A stretch of DNA of 7,172 nt from an uncultured Holosporaceae bacterium (GTDB taxonomy: Bacteria > Pseudomonadota > Alphaproteobacteria > CAISOG01). The number at the start of each line of letters is the position of its first letter. Within the stretch, counting starts at the first letter, position 1. This document shows positions 1-5,777 of this stretch, piece by piece. The DNA is taken from the NCBI GenBank assembly GCA_903887035.1, contig CAISOG010000039.1:1-7172 (forward strand). The letters run 5' to 3'. Under the pieces are notes generated by a model. That model saw only the letters and a list, made by a program, of their open reading frames with translations. It had not been told where the DNA came from and ran no database searches. The position numbers and the translations under genes are program-made.

Positions 1-468
1 GCCACCAATGCCACCCTGGCAACCCCAACCGAAGCCATCGATACGCCCCCGCAGCATGAGGAAGGTGCACACCGTTTTTCCCACCAGGAGGTTGCATATG
101 ATGATTTTGCTACAGTCACACCAAGTCAGCCTACACCCTCCTCTTTTGCAACGTTGCTTCTGTCGGAACCAACAAATGCCAAGCCAGAAATAGCAACACA
201 TGCAGATGACTCAGCGCCCAACTCTTTTTCCGGGTCATACGATAGCGAGGGGGGCAATCTGACCACAGACTCCCGAACACAAGATGGTCGTTTTTCTGCC
301 CAGCTTAATCCTACTTCTTCCAGCAATACCGCTTCGAAAAGATTTTCTTTATGGAAGATAGTCATACAGACCATTAAAACAACCATCATCTTGCTGATAT
401 GGCTGCTGCTAACCGCCGCGATGGTTTACATTCTGTCCACAGGATATCTTCAACAGAAGCTGCTGTAG
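1..468 (+). CDS. 3' part of an unrecognised protein with a C-terminal membrane helix
   Basis: Frame 1 is open from the first base of the window to a TAG at 466-468, giving 155 residues with no start needed inside the window, so the gene begins to the left. I do not recognise the family. Residues 1 to about 115 are rich in Ser, Thr, Pro, Ala, Asp and Glu and look unstructured. A basic, aromatic patch (SKRFSLWK, about 112-119) is followed by one strongly hydrophobic stretch (about 127-145, containing TIILLIWLLLTAAMVYIL) and only about ten further residues. This is the shape of a C-terminal membrane anchor on a mostly soluble protein. By the positive-inside rule the disordered part would be cytoplasmic. 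The gene converges on ispE with a 56-base gap in which I see no clear terminator hairpin. A shorter reading starting at the internal TTG at 154 is possible but unnecessary. Confidence 0.6.
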   Translation, partial: ATNATLATPTEAIDTPPQHEEGAHRFSHQEVAYDDFATVTPSQPTPSSFATLLLSEPTNAKPEIATHADDSAPNSFSGSYDSEGGNLTTDSRTQDGRFSAQLNPTSSSNTASKRFSLWKIVIQTIKTTIILLIWLLLTAAMVYILSTGYLQQKLL

Positions 469-524
469 TTTGCTGGTCATACTTGTCGTTGCCAGACCGC
501 AACTGTGCAGCCTAGGGATTAAGA

Positions 525-1421
525 TTATGGGTCAAGCTTACGGGTTAGGCAGACCCAATGCCCATCCGGATGATCAATCATATGTCGATAGGCTTGATAC
601 GCCAGCGGCAGAGAATCAAACAGACCAAAAACACTGCTGCCGCTGCCGCTCATCGACGCATAACAACACCCCTCAGCGCCTTGCATGTCCTGACATAGCT
701 TGGCAATTTCAGGACACAATGCGACGGCGGATGGATACAAATCATTGCCAAGACTTTTAATGCCATCCAGATTAATGGGCTCTACCTTTGACCCAGGACA
801 GCCAACATCTGTATCAAGGTTGTTTGCCATGGCATGACGCGCAAAAACGGCTTCTGTGCTCAAAGATTGCTTTGGCATGACGAGCAGAACATGTTGCGCC
901 TTTCGGACATCCTGCGCATAAGTCACTGGCATGACTGTTTCCCCCACACCACGCATGATACAATCACGACGTTGAAGACAAACAGGAACATCCGCTCCCA
1001 ATTTTTGATGCCATGGATAATCAAACAACGTATTGCTGTGCTGGCTGTACTTTTTGGCCACGGCCTTGATAACCGTCGCGGCATCGGCGCTACCACCACC
1101 AAGACCAGCACCAGATGGGATGCGCTTGGTCAGACTTATGGTATATTTTGGTAAATTCTTGAGAATATCTCTGTTTATAATGGCTAACGCACGCAATACG
1201 ATGTTTTTATCGTTGTTAGGAATAGACTTGGTATTTATGCCATACAGATGCATTCCGTCTGCTTGGTGACACCCCTTATTAGCTAACCCTATCTCGACGT
1301 CATCGGCTAGACGTAGGAATACCACCAAACTTTCCAACAGGTGATACCCATCCGATCGCTTACCCACAACCTTTAAGCTAAGGTTTAACTTGGCATTAGC
1401 TAAGTTAAAATTCTGACTCAT
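525..1421 (-). CDS. ispE: 4-diphosphocytidyl-2-C-methyl-D-erythritol kinase
   Basis: IspE phosphorylates the 2-hydroxyl of CDP-methylerythritol with ATP, the fourth step of the MEP (non-mevalonate) isoprenoid pathway, in the cytosol. The 298-residue product has the usual length and all GHMP-kinase landmarks. These are the N-terminal NAKLNLSL with Lys11 (equivalent to the catalytic Lys10 of E. coli), DGYHLLES (24-31), the glycine-rich ATP loop PSGAGLGGGSADAA (102-115), LGADVPVCL with the likely catalytic Asp144, GNDLYPSA (225-232) and the C-terminal MSGSGSSVFGLF (257-268). The start at 1421 places NAKLNL at the normal distance from the N-terminus. Only a distant GAGG lies upstream, so translation may depend on coupling to the short ORF that overlaps this start. 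The gene is much more AT-rich than hemE and rapZ. It lies 140 bases downstream of the TPR gene on the same strand, a pairing I recall from other alphaproteobacteria. Confidence 0.95.
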   Translation of the reverse strand: MSQNFNLANAKLNLSLKVVGKRSDGYHLLESLVVFLRLADDVEIGLANKGCHQADGMHLYGINTKSIPNNDKNIVLRALAIINRDILKNLPKYTISLTKRIPSGAGLGGGSADAATVIKAVAKKYSQHSNTLFDYPWHQKLGADVPVCLQRRDCIMRGVGETVMPVTYAQDVRKAQHVLLVMPKQSLSTEAVFARHAMANNLDTDVGCPGSKVEPINLDGIKSLGNDLYPSAVALCPEIAKLCQDMQGAEGCCYASMSGSGSSVFGLFDSLPLAYQAYRHMIDHPDGHWVCLTRKLDP

Positions 1422-1504
1422 AGTGTTTGTACAGCCTCATAACCACCAGCATCCATGCTGAACATTGCTGGCGGGCTTGGCAGATCATTCATCAAACTAT
1501 CCAT
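1418..1504 (-). CDS. possible 28-aa leader ORF overlapping the ispE start
   Basis: Between the TPR gene and ispE, on their strand, an ATG at 1504-1502 opens 28 codons (beginning MDSLMNDLPSPPAMF) ending in TGA at 1420-1418. That stop overlaps the ispE ATG in the classical four-base ATGA arrangement seen with translational coupling. ispE itself has no convincing Shine-Dalgarno sequence, which fits coupling. Against it, this ORF has only a weak AGAG-like site, its peptide resembles nothing I know, and 28 open codons can occur by chance. A TAA lies five codons upstream in frame, so it is not part of a longer gene. Confidence 0.25.
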   Translation of the reverse strand: MDSLMNDLPSPPAMFSMDAGGYEAVQTL

Positions 1505-1510
1505 CAAACT
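1487..1510 (-). repeat. two tandem 12-bp units at the start of the leader ORF
   Basis: Read on the minus strand, AGTTTGATGGAT (1510-1499) is followed directly by AGTTTGATGAAT (1498-1487), 11 of 12 bases identical. The duplication repeats an ATG and gives the leader ORF two possible start codons 12 bases apart. It may be a recent slippage duplication. No function is evident. Confidence 0.6.
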
Positions 1511-1561
1511 TGACTCTTATCGGTCTAGGATCTCACGCTGTCGCCTAATGTGGTTGATAGA

Positions 1562-3400
1562 TTAGTCTGTTGACGCATGATTCTGCACTAATCCATCCGC
1601 CAGCTTCTGCTCAATTTTGGCCTTAAGACCATCTTCTGGCTTAAACAACAGGGCGCGTTGCCACTGATAGCGCGCCTCATAATGGCGGCCAACCTGCCAC
1701 AGGGCATCGGCATAGTGATCGGTGATAACGGGATCATTGGCAATCACGCTTAGGGCGCGTTCCAACAATTTGACGGCCTCAGGATACTGCCGTTGCTGGT
1801 AATAGACCCAGGCAAGGCTATCCATGATATAGGGATCGTTCGGACGCTGTGCCAAAGCCTGGCGAATCATCTCCGCGGCTTCGGCCTTATCCAACCCCTG
1901 GTCAATCCAGCTATAGCCAAGATAGTTCAGCACGCTAGGCTGATTGGGGCTTAGTTCCAAGGATTTTTTGAGATAGCGTTCGGCACTTGGCCAATCCTTA
2001 GCCTGTTCGGCAGCAATGCCGGCAACATAATACAGCGGCCAATCATTTTCTGGCTGATTCGATGATTTTACCGCAATGGCCTTGGCATAGGCCGCCTGCG
2101 CGCTGGCAAATTGCGATGCGTTGCGATGAATATCCCCCAGCAACATCCAAACATCACGACGGTTTGGCCGTTCGCCAGCAAGATGTTCAAGCCTATCCAC
2201 CGCCGAATCAACCCTGCCCAACAGCTCCAAACACCGCGCCTCGTCCAGGCGTGCTGTCCAACCCCAGGGGCTGCTGTCAGGAATTTTGTGCCAGATGGAC
2301 AGCGATTCGGGGCAACGATCATAGCCCGCCAGGGTGCGTGCCAGCTGCAACTTAGCTAACTCAAGATTCGGGCTAATCGCCAACGCTAACTGCAGATATT
2401 GCACGCGGGCATCGCGAAATTGTTCATCCTGCAGCAGCAAGGCCATGGTCAGAAAAATATCGGCAATCCCATCCTGCGGACGCTGCAACCATTGCTTAGC
2501 TAACCCCTTAGCTAACTTGTTTTGTTCCGCCTGCCGTCGCATTTGCAACAGCCAATCGTTCTCAGGCTGTTGCGCCAACAGCCGATCATAGACCGCCAGC
2601 GCCTCAGCCTGACGATTTTGCAACAGCTGGACAGAGGTTAGGCTTTCAACCAACCGCAAGGGCGGCTGGGGATCCTGTCCCAACGCGTTGGTAAGCGCCT
2701 GTTCCGCCGATGGCAACTCCCCCAGCCACCAAGCGATTAGGCCGATTTGGTTATCGACCAACCATCGCAACGGGTGGGTTAGTGGCATTTGCAGCATAGC
2801 AGCCCTGGCCCCCGCCGGATTATCCTGAGCCAATCTTATCCAGGCTCTCAGCGCGGGGCGCAGCAATATGTTAAGATCATTATCAGGCAATCGATCAATC
2901 GCTGCCTCCGCCTGCGCCCAATCACTTCGATTGATGGCATCAACCAGAACAGCCAGCTGGCCATTTGGCGCAGTAATGCCCATCGATAGCAGCTGTTGGT
3001 GGTAATCAACCGCCTCAGTCAAGGCACCCTGCGCCATCGCCAGATTCAAATTTTCCTGCAACACCATGCGATTGGTGGGATCCAGCTGCAGACCATACCG
3101 CAGATAGGGCCAAGCCAGATCATAGCGCCCCTCCATCAACCCTTGCCGCCCGGCCAGATAACTGCCCGACAGGGTTTGCGGGGCAGACATCTTGGGCAAG
3201 GGAAAGCGCGGCAGCGTTGCCGCGGTGGTGATAATCGTTGCGGGCTGATCCGATTCGGGATAAACCGCCTCAGTATTCATTGCCCCAGATCCAGCACAGG
3301 CCGTTAGCATCAGCACCGCCAGACTTGACAATGCCCAGGCGCATGGTTTGATCGTTGTGGCCACGGGGTGGCGTTGATGGAAAGCTAGGATAGGCAACAT
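1562..3400 (-). CDS. TPR-repeat lipoprotein
   Basis: With the ATG at 3400 the product has 612 residues. It begins with a lipoprotein-type signal: a Lys-containing N-region, a hydrophobic run (ALSSLAVLML) and the lipobox LTAC, so Cys35 is the predicted lipidated residue. The protein should be anchored in a membrane facing the periplasm. The rest is a helical solenoid of degenerate tetratricopeptide repeats. The clearest repeats are near the C-terminus (about 486-600), with NYLGYSWIDQG, DSLAWVYYQQRQYPEAVKLLERAL and DALWQVGRHYEARYQWQRAL, the block typical of alphaproteobacterial TPR proteins encoded next to ispE. TPRs bind proteins or peptides, and the partner is unknown. The frame stays open to an ATG at 3526, but that would overlap the glycosylase gene by 128 bases. 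A GTG at 3364 is an alternative that gives a tighter signal peptide (Cys23) and removes the overlap, but no start has a good ribosome binding site. Confidence 0.85.
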   Translation of the reverse strand: MLPILAFHQRHPVATTIKPCAWALSSLAVLMLTACAGSGAMNTEAVYPESDQPATIITTAATLPRFPLPKMSAPQTLSGSYLAGRQGLMEGRYDLAWPYLRYGLQLDPTNRMVLQENLNLAMAQGALTEAVDYHQQLLSMGITAPNGQLAVLVDAINRSDWAQAEAAIDRLPDNDLNILLRPALRAWIRLAQDNPAGARAAMLQMPLTHPLRWLVDNQIGLIAWWLGELPSAEQALTNALGQDPQPPLRLVESLTSVQLLQNRQAEALAVYDRLLAQQPENDWLLQMRRQAEQNKLAKGLAKQWLQRPQDGIADIFLTMALLLQDEQFRDARVQYLQLALAISPNLELAKLQLARTLAGYDRCPESLSIWHKIPDSSPWGWTARLDEARCLELLGRVDSAVDRLEHLAGERPNRRDVWMLLGDIHRNASQFASAQAAYAKAIAVKSSNQPENDWPLYYVAGIAAEQAKDWPSAERYLKKSLELSPNQPSVLNYLGYSWIDQGLDKAEAAEMIRQALAQRPNDPYIMDSLAWVYYQQRQYPEAVKLLERALSVIANDPVITDHYADALWQVGRHYEARYQWQRALLFKPEDGLKAKIEQKLADGLVQNHASTD

Positions 3401-4427
3401 GGTAACCCACCATAACCAAGATTCATCCGATACAAAAGCCATTTTGCTAAGCTTGCGGGCGGCACTCGCCTGGCAAATGCAAATGGGGATGGAAAGCTGC
3501 GAGGGGGCAGTGCCCTTAGAAGCCATGGAACAACTTGTGCCGCAGCCAGCGCAGGCACAAACACAGACACCGCCCGCACCATCACACCAGCCAGTAAGCA
3601 GCCCACAGCGTCACAGTTCATCGCCAGGCGTTGCCACGGTTGCACCAAACAGAATGAACCACTCACAAGCCATCGACAATTTGGCGAAGATAAATCTGCC
3701 TCCGTCCGCTGCCAGCCTTAGTACTCAACAGCCCATTTCCAACCACCAACCCCCTGCCCCCAGCTTTTCCGCAACAATGCCTTCAACTTTTGCTACCACT
3801 TCTACGACCAATGGCCATTCACCACCACCGTACCCGACGGACTGTGATCTGGCGGGCTTACGGGCGGCGGTTGAGGGTTATGACGATTGCCTGCTCAAAA
3901 GCTTTGCCACCAACATGGTGTTTGCCGATGGCAATCCCGATGCGCCGCTGATGCTGATTGGGGAGGCTCCCGGCGCGGATGAGGATCGGCTGGGCAAACC
4001 CTTCGTCGGGCAAAGCGGCCAACTGCTGGACAAAATGTTGGCCAGCATCGCGGTTGATCGCGACAATGCCTATATCAGCAACGTGATCTTTTGGCGCCCG
4101 CCCGGCAACCGCCCGCCCACCGATCGCGAAATCGCCCAATGCCTGCCCTTTGTTGAAAAGCATATCGCCCTGGTTGCGCCAAAGCTGCTAGTGCTGGTCG
4201 GCGGTATCGCGGTTAAGGCAATTCTGCAACGTAAGGAGGGGATAACGCGCCTGCGCGGTCAATGGCATGACTACCGCAACCCCGCCTTTGCGACTGATCA
4301 GCCCAGCATTAAGGTTTTGGCCACCTATCACCCCGCCTTTTTGATGCGCAGCCCCGCCAACAAACGCGAAGCCTGGCTGGATATGCTGAAAATTAAGCAA
4401 GCCCTGGCCGAGCTTTCCAAAACTTAA
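3399..4427 (+). CDS. uracil-DNA glycosylase, family 4-like
   Basis: This enzyme should excise uracil, arising from cytosine deamination or dUTP incorporation, from DNA in base-excision repair. The 342-residue product has three parts. Residues about 14-47 form a short helical N-terminal segment typical of alphaproteobacterial members (LLSLRAALAWQMQMG). Residues about 48-147 form a Pro/Ser/Thr/Gln-rich linker that looks disordered. Residues about 148-342 form the catalytic domain. The domain shows motif 1 GEAPGADED (188-196), KPFVGQSGQLLD (200-211), WRPPGNR (232-238), LVLVGG (264-269) and motif 2 HPAFLMR (311-317). Family-4 enzymes ligate a 4Fe-4S cluster through four cysteines. Here the usual Cys before RPPGNR is Trp232, and only Cys149, Cys164 and Cys248 remain near the expected places, so the cluster may be absent or altered. 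The start codon overlaps the TPR start on the opposite strand, with an AGGAT-like site about nine bases upstream. Confidence 0.9.
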   Translation: MVTHHNQDSSDTKAILLSLRAALAWQMQMGMESCEGAVPLEAMEQLVPQPAQAQTQTPPAPSHQPVSSPQRHSSSPGVATVAPNRMNHSQAIDNLAKINLPPSAASLSTQQPISNHQPPAPSFSATMPSTFATTSTTNGHSPPPYPTDCDLAGLRAAVEGYDDCLLKSFATNMVFADGNPDAPLMLIGEAPGADEDRLGKPFVGQSGQLLDKMLASIAVDRDNAYISNVIFWRPPGNRPPTDREIAQCLPFVEKHIALVAPKLLVLVGGIAVKAILQRKEGITRLRGQWHDYRNPAFATDQPSIKVLATYHPAFLMRSPANKREAWLDMLKIKQALAELSKT

Positions 4428-4564
4428 TCGGCAGCATTCTTTAGGCAAGCAATGGCGATCGATCCCAACACAACAATGGTGGCGACAATGATAAGAAAGC
4501 CTATAGCGGCGCGAACCAACTCAATCTGTTCGGGATCCAAGGCGAATGGATTAATGTTATCCAT
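4424..4564 (-). CDS. small single-helix membrane protein, 46 aa, unrecognised
   Basis: ATG at 4564-4562, 46 sense codons, TAA at 4426-4424. The product starts MDNINPFALDPEQIELVRAA. After an acidic, amphipathic N-terminal stretch of about 19 residues it has one strongly hydrophobic segment (about 21-42, containing GFLIIVATIVVLGSIAIA) and a short CLKNAAD tail. Three points support a real gene. A GGAG lies five bases before the ATG. The intergenic space to its left is fully used, the ORF stop overlapping the glycosylase stop by three bases in a tail-to-tail TTAA. The hydrophobic block is clean, with no charged residue. I know no family for it. It could be an inner-membrane microprotein or, less likely, a toxin-like peptide. 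It lies 115 bases downstream of rapZ on the same strand, with an AT-rich region between that may hold its promoter. Confidence 0.6.
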   Translation of the reverse strand: MDNINPFALDPEQIELVRAAIGFLIIVATIVVLGSIAIACLKNAAD

Positions 4565-4569
4565 GGTCA

Positions 4570-4573
4570 CTCC
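4570..4573 (-). promoter_or_regulatory. Shine-Dalgarno GGAG of the 46-aa ORF
   Basis: GGAG on the minus strand ends five bases before the ATG at 4564. It is a better ribosome binding site than those of the larger genes in this window and is the main reason for accepting this small ORF and its start. Confidence 0.6.
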
Positions 4574-4595
4574 AATCTTTCAAAGAGACTAATAC

Positions 4596-4640
4596 TTAGA
4601 AATTATGGCACGGATTTGTTACAAAAATTAGAAATTTCTA
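4596..4640. repeat. repeated TTAGAAATT and a 12-bp palindrome in an AT-rich gap
   Basis: TTAGAAATT occurs at 4596-4604 and again at 4628-4636, 32 bases apart, about three helical turns. The second copy overlaps the perfect palindrome TAGAAATTTCTA (4629-4640). The elements lie between the rapZ stop and the start of the 46-aa ORF, where a promoter for that ORF would have to be (a CATAAT-like hexamer is present on the minus strand near 4604-4609). They could be paired binding sites for a dimeric regulator, but in such AT-rich DNA chance is a serious alternative. Confidence 0.35.
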
Positions 4641-4679
4641 TTTTCTTTCGTTTAAAATAGTTGAGCGAACGGCAACATT

Positions 4680-5693
4680 TTAAGGGCCATGCGCCATATC
4701 GCGATGCACCAGGGTGGCGGTGATGCCAGCCTCCGCCAACAACTGATGCAGGCGGCTGACAGTACGTACCGAGCGATGAAAGCCGCCCGTGCAGCCAAAA
4801 GCAATGGTTAGGTAGAAACGGTTGTCGCGTTCGTAGAGGGGGATGGTGCTGTGCATCAGGGTCATAACCTGTTGCACAAAGGGCGCAAAGGCGGGATCGG
4901 CGTCAATATAGGCCGCCACTTGCGGTTGCCGCCCATCGACCAGCCGCAACTCAGGATCGTAAAAGGGATTGCGCAAAAAGCGCATGTCAAACACCCAATC
5001 GGCCTCGGGTGGCAGGCCGCGCTTATAGGCAAAAGACAACAGGGTTAGTTGCAATTTGGAGCTGTGCGGGGCGGGTAGGCGGCTTTGTAACAGGCGTTTT
5101 AACCCATCGGTCTTCATTTCGGTGGTATCAATGACCAAATCGGCCTCATCCCGAATCGGCGCCAACAATTGCCGCTCCACCGTCATCGCCTCTATCAGGG
5201 TCATGGGGCGCTGATCCGCTGTAGCAAGCCCGTGCGAGGGTTCAAAGGATGCCAAGGGGTGCGGGCGGCGGCTTTCCTTAAAGCGACGCATCAACATCGC
5301 CTCACTGGCCTCCAGAAAGATTAGGCGGGCAGCCGATCGGTCGCGCAACAGATGCAACACCTGCTGCACCGCCGCGCTGGAGAAGGCACGGCTGCGCGCA
5401 TCCAACCCTATCGCCAATGGCCGTGGTGGCTCACTCTCCGCCAACAGGGGCGGCAACAGGGTTAGAGGCAGGTTGTCAATCGCCTCATAGCCCTGATCCT
5501 CTAGGCAACGCAGCGCCGCGGTTCGACCCGCCCCCGCCAGGCCGGTTACAATCACCAATTTCAGGGCGGCTGGTTGCGGGTTCATCGGCAAATCGGGCAG
5601 GCTGGGTTGGTCGGCCAGATTCGGCTGGCTAACTGGTGCCAAGTTCGTGGCAGGATTGGGCGTATCCGCTGGCTTAGTCACCCCTGACCTCAT
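4680..5693 (-). CDS. rapZ: RapZ-type RNase adapter / P-loop ATPase
   Basis: RapZ (formerly YvcJ/YhbJ) is a nucleotide-binding protein. In E. coli it presents the small RNA GlmZ to RNase E and so controls glucosamine-6-phosphate synthesis; its role in alphaproteobacteria is less clear. The product shows a P-loop GLAGAGRT (51-58), ALRCLEDQGYEAIDNLPL (60-77), FLEAS and RRFKESRRPHPL (126-146), DMRFLRNPFYDPELR (236-250) and GCTGGFHRSV (300-309), the order expected for the family. The P-loop lysine is Arg57, which also occurs in actinobacterial homologues. Phe replaces the usual basic or polar residue in GCTGGxHRSV and the usual His in RNPHYD. From 5693 the length is 337, with a Pro-rich N-terminal extension of about 36 residues. 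The GTG at 5681, preceded by GAGG, and the ATG at 5585 (301 aa, the normal family length) are real alternatives. It follows hemE by 84 bases on the same strand and has no PTS gene nearby. Confidence 0.93.
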   Translation of the reverse strand: MRSGVTKPADTPNPATNLAPVSQPNLADQPSLPDLPMNPQPAALKLVIVTGLAGAGRTAALRCLEDQGYEAIDNLPLTLLPPLLAESEPPRPLAIGLDARSRAFSSAAVQQVLHLLRDRSAARLIFLEASEAMLMRRFKESRRPHPLASFEPSHGLATADQRPMTLIEAMTVERQLLAPIRDEADLVIDTTEMKTDGLKRLLQSRLPAPHSSKLQLTLLSFAYKRGLPPEADWVFDMRFLRNPFYDPELRLVDGRQPQVAAYIDADPAFAPFVQQVMTLMHSTIPLYERDNRFYLTIAFGCTGGFHRSVRTVSRLHQLLAEAGITATLVHRDMAHGP

Positions 5694-5777
5694 TCAGAGT
5701 GGTGGCGGCCGCGATAGCGGGGCGCACGCTTAGGCTTTTCCCAAACAAAAGGCTGGCGGCTGGGTATGGGTCAGAAA

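Larger units (their letters stand above)
1279..2515. repeat. five dispersed copies of the palindrome TTAGCTAA
   Basis: Exact copies of the 8-bp palindrome TTAGCTAA lie at 1279-1286, 1396-1403, 2352-2359, 2496-2503 and 2508-2515. The last three share the 10-mer CTTAGCTAAC. About 0.1 copy would be expected by chance in a window of this size with equal base frequencies. All five are inside coding sequence (two in ispE, three in the TPR gene). In every case the minus-strand frame reads TTA-GCT-AA(G/T), that is Leu-Ala-Lys or Leu-Ala-Asn. No copy was found elsewhere in the window. Confidence 0.75.

Noticed and set aside
469..524. Bidirectional terminator between the converging genes
   Set aside because: I found only a CTGG/CCAG match around a long loop, and no stable stem or T-tract.
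834..1154. Plus-strand open frame opposite ispE
   Set aside because: It is fully antisense to well-supported ispE motifs and has no recognisable protein features.
3401..3526. N-terminal extension of the TPR protein to the ATG at 3526
   Set aside because: It would push the lipobox cysteine to residue 77, far too deep for a signal peptide, and would overlap the 5' end of the glycosylase gene by 128 bases.
3385..3666. 93-codon minus-strand open frame over the start of the glycosylase gene
   Set aside because: It lies opposite the conserved N-terminal helix and linker of the glycosylase, and its Pro/Ala/Leu-rich translation looks like a shadow.
5738..5760. Imperfect hairpin (AGGCTTTT / AAAAGGCT) between hemE and rapZ as a terminator
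   Set aside because: The stem has an internal mismatch and is AT-rich at the loop end, with no following T-run on the minus strand.
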